From assembly GCF_023008545.1 (NCBI RefSeq), contig NZ_CP095398.1, forward strand, positions 558,001 through 622,000: a stretch of 64,000 bases of DNA, written 5' to 3'. The stretch is from Natribaculum luteum (GTDB taxonomy: Archaea; Halobacteriota; Halobacteria; Halobacteriales; Natrialbaceae). Both the position numbers and the translations under genes were made by a program. Positions 8,948-18,147 of the stretch are shown one piece after another (within the stretch, counting starts at the first letter, position 1; the number at the start of each line of letters is the position of its first letter). The notes beneath the pieces are model-generated. The model was not told where the DNA came from. It saw only the letters and a list, made by a program, of their open reading frames with translations, and did not search any database.

Positions 8948-9734
8948 CAGCGATCCGGAGTCTTGGTGTGGACCGACGCCGATTCCGGTGCGCACGACAC
9001 GGGTGAGGCCCCCGAGAGTCGACGCCCATTCTCGCAGTGAGCGGATCGGATGCGACCGTCTCGTCGCCGGATCTGCCCAGTTCGACTGCAGTGGTCGAAT
9101 TAGGATCGACGAATGATGTGTTGTGCCTTCGACACGCACACGACAGAAAAACGCTAGCCTCACTGGGAGTATCGACCAACTCGAGGGAGATCTGGTGGAG
9201 CGGGAAGAAACACTACTGCTGTTTATAAATGTCAATATCTGACCCGATCTTGCTATACTATAATTTTCACATATAGTTCATTTATTTGGTATTTATTAGT
9301 ATACGGGCTCGATTGGCCGTTCACACTGGGTTCACGAAACTGATTTACAGTTCGAGAATCGTCGTAGCCAGAATCACGTTATGGCCAACGAAACCGCCAT
9401 CAGACTCGGTGACAACCAAAACGTGTGTTCTCGACACAGCCTCGGTCTCAGATGCAAACACCACGGAATCGGAACAGCGTCGAATATATATTTTATAAAA
9501 CAAAACAGAGAGCTTCTCTCCTTCTCGAATTGTTTTAACAATGTCAGAACAAAACTGCTGGCGAGTGGTTGAAACCGTTCGCCTTCACACGGATCAGCTT
9601 CTCTGAACACGACCGGGTCGAGGAACCGAACATATATTCCTGTTCATGACTGAATGTGATTGGCACGCAGTGTCGACTCTGGTTCGATCGTATCGAATCA
9701 GGGGAAGTCGGCACGAAGTGAGCCACGATTCACT
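8948..9734. other. Long intergenic stretch, partly AT-rich
   Basis: About 790 bases with no frame I trust. It falls from typical GC to AT-rich around 9230-9310 and 9480-9540, which may hold promoters, but no regulator site, RNA gene or transposon end could be recognised. It precedes the interrupted DHH gene. Confidence 0.4.
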
Positions 9735-9974
9735 ATGAGCGAAGCTCGCCAGCTACTAGAGAAATTCCGGGAGTGTGAGTCGCTCGCGATCATCGGCCAC
9801 TCGAATCCGGATCCAGACTGCATCGCGAGTGCTCTCGCGCTCGAGCGAGTCGCGACCGAGGCGAACGTCGACGACGTCAAACTGGTTTACTGTGGGGAAA
9901 TCTCCCACCAGCAAAATCGGGCATTTATCAATTTACTGAATATCTCGCTCAGTCATCCGGCCACCGACTCCTCG

Positions 9975-10020
9975 TTGACGTCCTCCATACGGCTGAAGCC
10001 GTGGGATTCCTCCGTGGGCA
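9975..10020 (-). repeat. Right end (RE) hairpin of the tnpB element
   Basis: TTGAC followed by GTCCTCC and an imperfect hairpin (acggctgaagccgt) immediately downstream of the tnpB stop codon on the minus strand. In tnpB elements this region encodes the 3' part of the omega (re) RNA, whose guide runs into the flanking host DNA; here that would be the DHH gene. The RNA itself is inference; the hairpin and its place are seen. The same TTGACnTCCTCC start recurs at 28429, 37790, 42499 (minus) and 58106. Confidence 0.6.
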
Positions 10021-10421
10021 ATCCGGCCAGCAGATTACCCCGGCTGTGAACTTGCGGGTTCGCTGATACTGGTTTGGTCAAGCAGACTCGACTGTTCTCC
10101 AAAACTTCTGGGTGTCCAGTCGTGTCCATTCCACTCCCAGTACGCCCCATCGGTGGGTGCGTCCCTATCGCGTTCAGCAGAGAGGGCAGCGGGCCGCGCC
10201 ATCGGCCCAACTTCGTCTTGCAGTAGATTCCACGCCCCAGCAATATCACTATGCGCGTCTAACTCGCACTCGTGGCAACGGAACGAATCGCCATCACGCA
10301 ACACGTCCTCACTCTCGCACTCCGGGCACGTACTACTCGAATCAAACTCGTTCACTCGCTCGACGGTGATGCCGACATCGCCGAGCGTGAGTTCAAGCCT
10401 GTCGACGAGTTGGCGATGGGA

Positions 10422-11541
10422 TGCCTTGTTTTGCCGCCGATTGACGGCAACTTCAGACGTTCTCACAGGAAGGTTCCGTCAGATTAACCGGGAAATGGAC
10501 GCCGTCTGGCGATATGGCATCGCTCAGACGACTAGCGCGAATGTGTCGAGACCTTGCCAAACAGCACGTTGACGATCCGGACGTACCCGCCGCGCCGGAT
10601 GGCGCGGACGGGTACGCCAAGTGGACACAGATCGCGTTAATTCTGTTCCGCGTCGAACTGGAGAAGAGCCTCCGTGAGACTGAAGACTACCTCAACGAGA
10701 TGCCAGGTGTTCTTGCTGTGTTCGATCTCGACGAGGCACCGCACTACAGCTCGTTCTGTCGGTGGGAGCAGGAGTATCAGATGCGTGAACTGCGCCGCCT
10801 GCTCCGCGCTTCGGCGGAGCAGGCGGGCTGGAGTGGTGAAGCTGCGATTGATGCAAGTGGCTTCCAGCGCGATCAAACCAGCTACCACTACCGCGACCGA
10901 GCGAACTACTCATTCCAGTCGATGAAGACAACGATCTTGATCGACGTGAACTCACTGGCGATCAAGGACGTTCATTTTACGACGCAGAAGGCCTGGGACG
11001 GCCACATCGGGATGCAGGTCTTCCGCCGGAACGCGGAAGACCTGCGTGTGTTGTCTGCTGACGCGAACTACTCGTGGAGCGACCTCCGTGAGGAGTGTCG
11101 CTCCGAGTCAACGCGACCGTTGATCAAGCACAGGGAGCAGACACCGTTGCAGAAGGCCCACAACGCACGAATGAACGATGACTACAACCAGCGCTGGATG
11201 AGTGAAACCGGCTTCTCGCAGTTGAAGCAAGACGACGGCGAGAAGCTCCGCTCCCGGAGCTGGCACGGCCAGTTCCGGGAGCTAACTCGCAAGTGCATCG
11301 TGCATAACCTAACGCAGGCGGCGAGTTAGGGCTCGCCGCCTGCTCCCCTTTTCCGGACGTATCCGGGAGAGGCATCGCCGTCGTCACCGGAACAACGGAG
11401 CAAGGTACCATAGTTTTGACTCATCAGCAATCGCTGTGACTGACAGCTACTGCATCTTCTGAGGTCGAAAAGCCGTCTCTAACGTCGTGAAATTGTAGAT
11501 CAGCAACCCCACCCCGATGCCGTCTTGCGTTCAACAAGGCA
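10422..11541 (+). mobile_element. ISH1-like insertion sequence (IS5 family), 1120 bp
   Basis: Ends are TGCCTTGTT at the left and AACAAGGCA at the right, with further partial inverted similarity, and they are flanked by an exact 8-base target duplication CGATGGGA (10414-10421 and 11542-11549). The size and 8-base duplication agree with ISH1 from Halobacterium. It sits inside tnpB and encodes one intact transposase. The region between the transposase stop and the right end (11330-11541) is part of the IS. Confidence 0.93.
10514..11329 (+). CDS. IS5-family (ISH1-type) transposase
   Basis: A 271-residue DDE transposase filling most of the 1120-bp element. IDASGFQRDQTSYHY holds the first catalytic aspartate, VLSADANYSWSDLREECR fits the second, and SETGFSQLKQDDGEKLRSRSWHGQFRE holds the glutamate, in the spacing of ISH1-type enzymes. 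The open frame appears undamaged. A second, diverged but intact relative lies at 46777-47592; the two share the C-terminal FRELTRKCIVHNL almost exactly. Confidence 0.93.
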   Translation: MASLRRLARMCRDLAKQHVDDPDVPAAPDGADGYAKWTQIALILFRVELEKSLRETEDYLNEMPGVLAVFDLDEAPHYSSFCRWEQEYQMRELRRLLRASAEQAGWSGEAAIDASGFQRDQTSYHYRDRANYSFQSMKTTILIDVNSLAIKDVHFTTQKAWDGHIGMQVFRRNAEDLRVLSADANYSWSDLREECRSESTRPLIKHREQTPLQKAHNARMNDDYNQRWMSETGFSQLKQDDGEKLRSRSWHGQFRELTRKCIVHNLTQAAS

Positions 11542-11599
11542 CGATGGGACCAGAACGCGTGTGTCTTAGTGTTCACTGTCGCCGACCAATGGGTGTCCA

Positions 11600-13002
11600 C
11601 ATTGGTCTTTAGCTAAGCCTCAGCAGCCGGTTGGATGGTAGTAGCGAGCTGTTCTTGCAGGATTGGTCGTTGCCTGTGGATCTTCTGAGCGTCTTCGATC
11701 AGTCGTTGTAGCAGTGGCGGCGGTGAGTAGGCGAGATACTCTCTCAGTTCGCGGAGGATGAGCTGGGCGTGCGACCGAAAGGTCGCCGCCCAGCGTTCCG
11801 GCGGAAACACGATCCCATCATCAGCGTGCTCTATGACCAGACCGAGTAAATCACGACTCACGACCAAGGATAACAACGCTGCGTACAGCAGAATCTCTAC
11901 GATGTGCTTCTTCGTCGTGTCGAACTCGTCCAGTTCGTACTGCGTCTTCAGTTCACGGAACAACAGCTCTACTTCCCATCTACATCGGTAGATCGTCGCT
12001 AGATCGGCCGGGAGAAACTCTTCCCGAGAAAGGTTCGTGATGTACAGATGGTAGTCGTCGGCGTCCTCGTTGCGGACGCCGACGACGCGGAACCGTTTCG
12101 TATCACGTGACTGCGTGCCCGCGTACTCTCGTCGGTCAAACTCGACCTCGACTTCCACGTCGATGTACTTCCGGGAGAGATCATCCACGATGTCGAAGAT
12201 CTTCTCGCCTTCTAAGGGAATGGCGCGGCCGCGCCATTCCCGTAATTCCTCCGTTACAACCGGGTTCGCGCTCTTTTTCAGTCGGCTCACGAAGTAGCCG
12301 TCGTTCTCGTCGATCAACGCGAACCGCCGGTACTTGAAATAGGCGAGGTCGAAGATCGCTAGCCGTCCTTCCAGCCACGATCCTGTGTTAAACAACGTGC
12401 TGTCGTGCGTTTTCTCGTCTGTGACGTTGAAATGTTCGACTGTCTGGTCAGTGACGTTGTGGAGCAGGTGGAGCTTCGCTCCAGCCTGCTCCTCGTGACG
12501 TGCTTTGTACGCTTCAGAGAGCAACTCGTGCAACCGCAGGACGGTTCCATCAGCGATCATCACGTCTCGAAACCGGTCGAACTCATCAGAGACGGTGTGA
12601 GGGACAGCGACCTCGTCGAACCCGTATTCGACGAGGTCGCGGAGGTACTCTGCGAGCGTCGGAGTCAACCGCTGGTAGAAGCCGCCCGGAGAAAGTGACT
12701 CGTCAGCGGTAGAGTTGTAGGTACGTCTGAAGGCCGCAAGCGTTCGGCTTTCGCCTGCGGCGAAGCCGAACGCAAACGACCAGACAAGTGGCGGGAGCTG
12801 AAGCTTCCCCTCGCGCTCGACCACGCCGACGGCATCGGCGTGGTCTTCGAGCGCTTCAGAGGGAAGGAGGTTAGTGAGACGGCGTTCAATGTGACGTGAG
12901 GAGGTTTCGGTGTGCACAGCTGTCACCTCCTCATTCCTTCCGAAAAGCAACTCCGATAAGCCGCCGCTGTCATGCGGTTCTTGGCTTAGCTAAAGACGGA
13001 TG
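11600..13002 (-). mobile_element. ISH8-like insertion sequence (IS4 family), 1403 bp, copy 1
   Basis: Termini CATTGGTCTTTAGCTAAGCC and, inverted, CATCCGTCTTTAGCTAAGCC, with an exact 10-base target duplication TGGGTGTCCA at 11590-11599 and 13003-13012. The length and 10-base duplication match the ISH8 group. It is inserted in tnpB just after the VGDLTDVLDTH segment. A second copy of identical length and apparently identical sequence lies at 29196-30598 in the opposite orientation, which points to recent activity. Confidence 0.93.
11613..12950 (-). CDS. IS4-family (ISH8-type) transposase, copy 1
   Basis: A 445-residue DDE transposase. The IS4 signature Y-(2)-R-(3)-E-(6)-K is met exactly by YRCRWEVELLFRELK. 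Upstream, VMIADGTVLRLHELL contains the first aspartate and IFDLAYFKYRRFALIDEND the second. The protein is identical to that of copy 2 (29248-30585), so both should be functional. The internal perfect palindrome ggaatggcgcgg/ccgcgccattcc (about 12220-12241) is part of the coding sequence. Confidence 0.95.
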   Translation of the reverse strand: MLFGRNEEVTAVHTETSSRHIERRLTNLLPSEALEDHADAVGVVEREGKLQLPPLVWSFAFGFAAGESRTLAAFRRTYNSTADESLSPGGFYQRLTPTLAEYLRDLVEYGFDEVAVPHTVSDEFDRFRDVMIADGTVLRLHELLSEAYKARHEEQAGAKLHLLHNVTDQTVEHFNVTDEKTHDSTLFNTGSWLEGRLAIFDLAYFKYRRFALIDENDGYFVSRLKKSANPVVTEELREWRGRAIPLEGEKIFDIVDDLSRKYIDVEVEVEFDRREYAGTQSRDTKRFRVVGVRNEDADDYHLYITNLSREEFLPADLATIYRCRWEVELLFRELKTQYELDEFDTTKKHIVEILLYAALLSLVVSRDLLGLVIEHADDGIVFPPERWAATFRSHAQLILRELREYLAYSPPPLLQRLIEDAQKIHRQRPILQEQLATTIQPAAEA

Positions 13003-13854
13003 TGGGTGTCCAATACGTCGGTGAGGTCGCCAACGTATACGGTGTCCACGTTCCGTTCTAAGAGCCAGTCAGCCGCGTGTTTCACCGCCGCGTCACGGCT
13101 ATGGTCACGCTTCTCCCCGCGCTCGTCATACACGCGTTGAATCCGCTTGCTCGTGTACTGGTCGTCGGGAAGCGCGGATTGCAACTCGGAAATCACCTCG
13201 GACAGGACCTGGAACTGGTCGAACTCGGGTCGAGCATGATATACGGCGGTTTCGCCAGAGGTGGTGACGATGGCGAGGGTGTTGTTCGCGCCGACGTCGA
13301 TGGCGGCAGTGTGCGTCGTGTTCTCGCTGTCGAGTGTATGAGTGAATGCATCCAGTCGCTGTTCTCGTAGGTTGTCTGGCCGAATGCGAACCGGATGCGT
13401 GACACGAAGCGTGTCAGCCGCCTCGTCGTAGACGAGTTCTAACCTGCTATCGTCACCGTTCCACTGTGGATTTCCGCGAACTTCGAGAGTGATTCGTTCT
13501 TGATACTCGAAGTTGTATTTGTCTTCGAGGACGTCGCCAACGCCGAATTCGAGGATGCTCTTGTCCTCGTCCCAGTCGAACGCGTACAGGTCGTTGCGGA
13601 CGAGACCGTGCAACTCGTACCCGTCGTCACGATTGCCCCAGTAGCCGGGTGGAGATGGTTTCTCCGTGACTGTGGAGTCTGCGTCGTCGTGGTATTTGTC
13701 GAGGAGGCGGAAGTGGCTCCGCCATGCTTCGCTGTTCTTGCGGGCGACTTGCTGGCATGCTGCCTTGCCGAGAATGGGTGCGTACTCGTCGTACAGGTCT
13801 GTGTACTCGGCGCCCCAAACGTCACCGTCTTCTTGGAAGTATTGTTGGCGTCGT

Positions 13855-13905
13855 CTCCAGACGCTTTGCGTCTGGATGGCCCACCAGAACTTTGTTCTGG
13901 GGACG
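13855..13905. repeat. 49-base double-hairpin insertion in tnpB
   Basis: Two adjacent perfect hairpins, each with a three-base TTT loop: ccagacgc/gcgtctgg (8-base stem) and ccagaac/gttctgg (7-base stem). Deleting 49 bases plus one CGT restores the tnpB codons for ITYRRRQQYFQEDGD, so it is an insertion with a probable 3-base CGT duplication that shifts the frame. I do not recognise it as a named element. Coordinates may be off by a base or two. Confidence 0.65.
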
Positions 13906-14916
13906 TCGATAGGTTATCTGGTTCCACAAGGGGGCGTGGGCGGCCAACCACTCGAACAAGCACTGCTTGTACCGTTCGGTAGCGGGGTGAGCAGTGTACT
14001 CGTTCGTGCGTTGTGGTCGGTCGCTCATGTGTTAGATGTCGGTTACTTGTATTGTAAACGTTGGGATTGCAGGCGGGCTATGGTATCGTGGTTGTCTTCA
14101 CTAGTGACGGATTCATCCCACGACTACAGTCGTGAGCTTTCTCCTGTATTTCTGTAACCGAGTACGAATCGTTAGCGCTCGTCGACCACTCGAAAATCGA
14201 TTCGTCGCTTCCGCGCACTCCGCAGTCGCAGATCGAGGTTATCGTCGATCACCACGACACCACCGCACGCTCGGACGCCGAAATCGTCGACAGACGGCCA
14301 GAGTACGGGTCGACAGCGACGATCATGATCGAGTATCTCGAGGAGTTAGACCTCGAGCCGTCGTCGCGACTGGCATCGGCACTCCTCTTTGCCCTGCACC
14401 GCGAGCGACTCGACTACGTGAACAACCCGACGCTCAAAGAGTATCACGCAGCAACGTTCGTCTATCCGTACGCGGACACCGAACTACTCGATCAACTCTA
14501 CGGCTCGGCGTACTCTCCTGCGACGATTGACGCGATCAGTAAGGCGATCCAGAAGCGGGAGATTCGCGGCTCGAGTCTCGTCACCTGTATCGGTCGGACG
14601 ACGGAGGGCGATGCGCTTCCACAGGCGGCAGACTACCTGCTGAATCTCGAGGGGGTCGACACGGTCCTCGTCGAGGGCATCGTCGACGACGCGGTTCGGA
14701 TGAGCGCCCGCTCCAACGATCCCCGCGTCGACATTGGCGCCGTTCTAAACCGGGCGTTCGACGACGTCGGGAGTGCTGGCGGCCACAGCGACATGGCCAG
14801 CGCACAGCTCCCACTCGGCATCTTCGCGGACAACGTCGACGGCGACGACGTGCTCCTCGAGTTACTGTTCGACGACATCTCGCGTCGCTTCTTCGACGCA
14901 CTGAATCTCGATTGAC

Positions 14917-15014
14917 ACTACTGGACAACAGTCAGTACATCCTCGATCGCGTTTCGACGGCTGTCGCCGCCTGGCCAGGGCGTCTCGAGATCTCTCTCCT
15001 GTCTGGATGTACTA
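14917..15014 (+). repeat. MITE-like palindromic repeat, copy 1 (diverged)
   Basis: Starts cactactggacaacagtcag and ends gtctggatgtacta, the mutated form of the terminal pair ATACTACCGGACAAC...GTCCGGCAGTAT seen in three other copies. The inner sequence cctcgatcgcgtttcgacggctgtcg is shared with all of them. It begins two bases after the DHH stop codon, where it may act as a terminator-like hairpin. Confidence 0.7.
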
Positions 15015-15398
15015 TATATCTTTACGTACCTACCCCTGTAATTCAGGGTTCGAAAAACCGAACTCGAAACCGAGATACGACTCGAGGCAGGGCGACGATT
15101 TTGGTGTCGTCTCGCCCGGTATTGTCGACGAGCTTACAGTCGGTGGGTAGTTACCGATTGCTAACCTCCGTACCCGTGGGTAAGAGTACTCGATAGTTAT
15201 TTATTCAATCCAAATACAAAAATTTTTAAATATAGTGAAGCAACGTACAGTCGAATTCCACAGGTCGACGTCGGCCAGGACGACTGCGATACTATCGTCG
15301 CCAAACGTCAGCGCACGTCTCCCCGCGAGCCCGTGACCGGACTCAGCGGGACGTCGCCGATTCCGATCACTCGATTCGAGGAATGGGTACGTTGTTTC
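15015..15398. other. Intergenic, partly AT-rich; no gene seen
   Basis: Between the first two MITE-like copies. An AT-rich run around 15195-15235 could be promoter DNA. No frame here has convincing composition and no RNA gene was recognised. Confidence 0.4.
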
Positions 15399-15508
15399 AT
15401 ACTACCAGACAAAACAGTTCAGACATCGATCGCACTCGAGACGCTGTCGTCGCTGCCGACAGCCGTCGAGACGCGATCGAGTAGTCACTGACTGTTGTCT
15501 GGCAGTAT
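15399..15508 (-). repeat. MITE-like palindromic repeat, copy 2 (inverted orientation)
   Basis: Bounded by atactaccagac and gtctggcagtat, a near-perfect inverted pair. The body reads, on the minus strand, like the copies at 20173 and 63154 (gtcactgactgttgtctggcag, gagacgcgatcgagtagt). 110 bases, no open frame. It lies in non-coding DNA downstream of the gene at 15614-16216. Confidence 0.85.
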
Positions 15509-15613
15509 CAGTTGCGACGATAGCACGCGAGAGACTCCACACGGCGAACTCCGACTGGGACACGTATCCGGCAGTCTCCATCGGTGACTGGATCTCGAAC
15601 CACCTCGCTGCTG

Positions 15614-16216
15614 TCATTCTGTCACCGTACTACCGTCGATCGTACCGGCGACGTACACCAGACTCAGGAGCATCAGTCCGATTCCCAGCGGCAACAGCCA
15701 CGCGAACGTGGTCAACAGGATACCACTCGCCTGTATCCCGAGTGCGATCAGGACGACGGGCCCACAGCAGACAGTGCCAGACAGCAACGCAGGCAACGAC
15801 GCGACCAGGCCCGATCCCGCAGCGATCCCGCAAGCTGCCGGCTGCACGACGGCGAGATAGGTCAGTCCGAGATTGATGCCGACGAGGTTCGCGACCGAGA
15901 GCCCGATCGCGACGTTGACCGGCGACACCAGAATTCGAACGACGCCGGTGTCGAGAAGTGCGACGGCTTCGAACGATGCGGGGCCGGTTCGGGCGAACAT
16001 CCGACCGACTGGATCGTCGACGGCGACCAGGGTCGCCGGGACGTCGGGTCGGAACGCGAGGTCACCGACGATCCAGAGGAATGCCACGAGGTAGGCGACG
16101 GCGACGACGACTGCGACCGCCAGCGAATCGCGTCGGAGCACGACGAGGCGCGTGGCAGCCACCGTCTCGTCGAGCCGTCGCTTTGGATTCAGGTCGAGTC
16201 GAGTCACCACGCTCAT
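15614..16216 (-). CDS. Haloarchaeal polytopic membrane protein of unknown function
   Basis: A 200-residue protein from the ATG at 16216 (MSVVTRLDLNPKRRLDETVA), which I chose because that ATG overlaps the stop of the upstream DUF3179 gene by four bases (ATGA), implying translational coupling. It has about five hydrophobic segments and an unusual LLSGTVCCGPVVLIALG motif in the fourth, where the paired cysteines next to GP could bind a metal or redox group. No named family is recognised; the coupling suggests it works with or anchors the DUF3179 lipoprotein. Confidence 0.75.
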   Translation of the reverse strand: MSVVTRLDLNPKRRLDETVAATRLVVLRRDSLAVAVVVAVAYLVAFLWIVGDLAFRPDVPATLVAVDDPVGRMFARTGPASFEAVALLDTGVVRILVSPVNVAIGLSVANLVGINLGLTYLAVVQPAACGIAAGSGLVASLPALLSGTVCCGPVVLIALGIQASGILLTTFAWLLPLGIGLMLLSLVYVAGTIDGSTVTE

Positions 16217-17313
16217 TCGTGGACCTCCGTAGACGGGTAGTAGCCGTACCAGGCGAACCACATCGCGTCGAACCCGAGCTCGCGCTCGAGTGGCAGCCCG
16301 TCGGCGTCGTACTCCTCGCCGTCGACGGTGAGCGCCCCACCGTCGTACTCGACTGCCAGTTCGTCGGCGTTCCGGTACACGTATCCCGTATCGAGCACCT
16401 CGTCGTAGACGGTCACGTACGGAACGTCGGTTACTGAGCCTTCGACGACCACGCGCTCGCGCAGCGTCGCTTTGGGGACTGCCATCGCGCCGTCGTCGTT
16501 TCGAGCCCCGACGACGACCGCTTTCGCGGGAAATCTATCGTCGGTCGCCAGCGGCCTGAACAGCGTGTTTTCGTCCTCGTAGTAGCCGCTCCGGGGATTG
16601 TACTGCCCGTACGGATCGTCTCCGTAGTTCCGGACGTGACCGGTATCCTCCGTGAGCACGACCGTCTCCGGATACTGCTCGCGCCATCGCCCCCACGTCG
16701 TCCATGTCACCTGAAACTCCTCGAGGTACTCCCCCTCGTGTGGACCCCGGATGCCTCGCGCCAGCATCTGGGGCCACCACGTCTCCGTCCCGCGATCGAA
16801 CATGACGAGGTTGCTGTTGATCAGTCGACCGGAGACGCCGAACTCGCTCTCTCCCCGGTAGAATCCCTGTGCCGTCCCGGTCAGCGGACAGTACGTCACG
16901 GCGACTGCGTCGCCACCCACGACGTCGTTTACCACCTCGTGCCACACGAGTACGTACTGGGGATAGGCCTTCGGGTCACCGTTCAGTTCGACGCCGAAGA
17001 CCGGATCGCCGTCCTCGAGGGTCGTCGGAGGGTCGTCGGCGGCGGTGAACTGTGGCTCGTCGATCGACGGAATGCCGTCCGGTCCTGGCCCGCCGGAGAG
17101 ACTCGCGTCGTCGAGTTCCTCGGTCGTGTACTCCTCGGGGAGCGATCGATCGACCGTCGGCGGACCGGCGGTCGGTCTATCTTCGTCGTCCGTTCCACTG
17201 TCGAGGACGCGAGAGCCGCCGAGACAACCCGCGAGAGCGGCTACGGCGACGGCTCCGGTCGTACGGAGCACGTCGCGCCTCGATCTGCGCCGCCTCGGTA
17301 GCCACTCTTCCAT
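16213..17313 (-). CDS. DUF3179-domain lipoprotein
   Basis: Exported protein of 366 residues from the ATG at 17313, selected because it gives a twin-arginine signal (RRSRRDVLRTTGAVAV) and lipobox ALAGCLGG. The body shows DUF3179 features: FGVELNGDPKAYPQYVLVWHEVVND, AVTYCPLTGTAQGF and SGRLINSNLVMFDRGTETWWPQM. The conserved cysteine in TYCPLTG is typical of the family, whose function is not established. It is translationally coupled to the membrane protein gene that follows. Confidence 0.9.
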   Translation of the reverse strand: MEEWLPRRRRSRRDVLRTTGAVAVAALAGCLGGSRVLDSGTDDEDRPTAGPPTVDRSLPEEYTTEELDDASLSGGPGPDGIPSIDEPQFTAADDPPTTLEDGDPVFGVELNGDPKAYPQYVLVWHEVVNDVVGGDAVAVTYCPLTGTAQGFYRGESEFGVSGRLINSNLVMFDRGTETWWPQMLARGIRGPHEGEYLEEFQVTWTTWGRWREQYPETVVLTEDTGHVRNYGDDPYGQYNPRSGYYEDENTLFRPLATDDRFPAKAVVVGARNDDGAMAVPKATLRERVVVEGSVTDVPYVTVYDEVLDTGYVYRNADELAVEYDGGALTVDGEEYDADGLPLERELGFDAMWFAWYGYYPSTEVHE

Positions 17314-17583
17314 ACGTGGTACGAGGCACCACCTCCTCATAACCAGACGTTGGTCGTGCGCGGCAGACACACGGGCGCAACCTCACGTTCCAGCCACCTT
17401 CCTCCGAAGGGAACAGGGACCGCCGCGTGACGCGTCATCGTCACGGGCCCGGCTTCGAGACGGGTACCGTTGCAATCGAAACGTGTCGTACCGTTCGTTC
17501 CGGCTATAAAACGGCGAATTCTCGGTGGGAACGATCCCACCCCGCTCGCGCTGGCGCGTTCGCTGCAGGCGGGCTGCGAACAG
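17314..17583. other. Intergenic stretch, nothing recognised
   Basis: About 270 bases between the divergent or unrelated ends of the DUF3179 and DsrE genes. Open frames here overlap each other without a convincing start or acidic composition. Confidence 0.35.
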
Positions 17584-17940
17584 CTAGAACGTGATGACCT
17601 CGTAGCCGTCGTCGACGAGCGACCGGACGCTGGGGTGTCCATCGTTGTCGTCGAGACGTACCACGCCAGCATCGTTTACCGCATCGTCGACGCCGAACGC
17701 TCCGGTACAGAAATCACATACCGACGTATCGTCCCGGACTGCTCGATACAGCTCGTGATAATCGCTCTCCTCGTCTTCGAGTTCGGGAATCCACTGGGTC
17801 CCCGCGCCGTCGAAGATGAGTTCGACGTCGTCGCCGTCGCTATCCGCGAACTCCTTTGCCGTCTCGAGGCCGTTTACGAGGCGACCGAGATTGGCGTGTC
17901 CGTCGGTTCCTGCAAGGATCATGACTGCTGTTTTCGTCAT
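17584..17940 (-). CDS. DsrE/DsrF-like protein
   Basis: A 118-residue small sulfur-relay-fold protein from the ATG at 17940 (MTKTAVMILAGTDGHANLGR). The pattern of an N-terminal beta strand followed by GTDGHANLGRLVNGLETAKEF and VELIFDGAGTQW is the DsrE-like layout; cysteines occur in SVCDFCTGAFGV, a position where related proteins carry sulfur-transfer residues. DsrE-like proteins bind or pass sulfane sulfur, but many haloarchaeal paralogs are uncharacterised. Downstream of it lies a flavin disulfide reductase in the same orientation, so a thiol or sulfur role is plausible but not shown. Confidence 0.85.
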   Translation of the reverse strand: MTKTAVMILAGTDGHANLGRLVNGLETAKEFADSDGDDVELIFDGAGTQWIPELEDEESDYHELYRAVRDDTSVCDFCTGAFGVDDAVNDAGVVRLDDNDGHPSVRSLVDDGYEVITF

Positions 17941-18147
17941 TGCACGTTCCAGTATGGCGCTGGATAGTATAGCCCGTGTGTGGTTGTGCAACCGAAGTGC
18001 ACTTGCAGCGGTCATTTATATACCCTGACGCCGATTTCTACTCCTTCGATAACCGATGGACTCGCGTGTAGCAACTCGCCACGGCCGCTGAAGAAGCCTC
18101 TCGTCCCTCGAGGCGGAGACGCGCGTCGTATCCGATCGAACCCGGGA

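Larger units (their letters stand above)
10035..14028 (-). pseudogene. tnpB: tnpB, broken by two insertion sequences and a hairpin insertion
   Basis: TnpB is an RNA-guided nuclease related to Cas12. Pieces on the minus strand: the N-terminus from 14028 (MSDRPQRTNEYTAHPATERY) to the hairpin insertion near 13880, which shifts the frame; the middle to about 13004 with RuvC-I AAIDVGANNTLAIVT; the short piece 11590-11550 (HWSATVNTKTHAFWSHR); and the C-terminus 10413-10035 with the zinc finger CPEC...CHEC and RuvC-III AHSDIAGAWNLL. Taking out the ISs joins THAFWSHR to QLVDRLELTLG in frame. About 400 residues when rebuilt. It cannot make a full product now. Confidence 0.88.
9980..14158 (-). mobile_element. 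tnpB-only IS200/IS605-type (IS1341 group) element carrying two nested ISs
   Basis: A 4.18-kb insertion in the DHH gene. Subtracting the two nested ISs with their duplications and the 49-base hairpin leaves about 1.6 kb, the size of a tnpB-only element. It has no terminal inverted repeats and no target duplication. The left (+) junction abuts TTGAC (9975-9979), and both ends carry small hairpins: ggctgaagccg near 10000 and cacgactacagtcgtg near 14120, as expected for Y1-transposase elements. No tnpA is present, so mobility would depend on a transposase in trans. The boundary is uncertain by one base because of a shared C. Confidence 0.88.
9735..14915 (+). pseudogene. DHH-family phosphoesterase gene interrupted by a transposon
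   Basis: The 5' part (9735-9979) encodes MSEARQLLEKFRECESLAII, then GHSNPDPDCIASALALE, the N-terminal metal-binding motif of DHH phosphoesterases (NrnA/RecJ-like). The 3' part (14159-14915) continues with EYESLALVDHSKID, the VDHHDTTA motif that names the family, and a C-terminal DHHA1-type GGHSDMAS. Removing 9980-14158 joins codons as SLT/EYES in frame and restores a 333-residue protein, so the gene was intact before insertion. Intact relatives cleave small phosphodiesters such as nanoRNA, pAp or cyclic dinucleotides. As it stands it should make only an 80-residue fragment. Confidence 0.9.

Noticed and set aside
12215-12245. Perfect palindrome ggaatggcgcgg/ccgcgccattcc
   Set aside because: It lies inside the transposase coding sequence and is present in both copies as codons, so no separate function is claimed.
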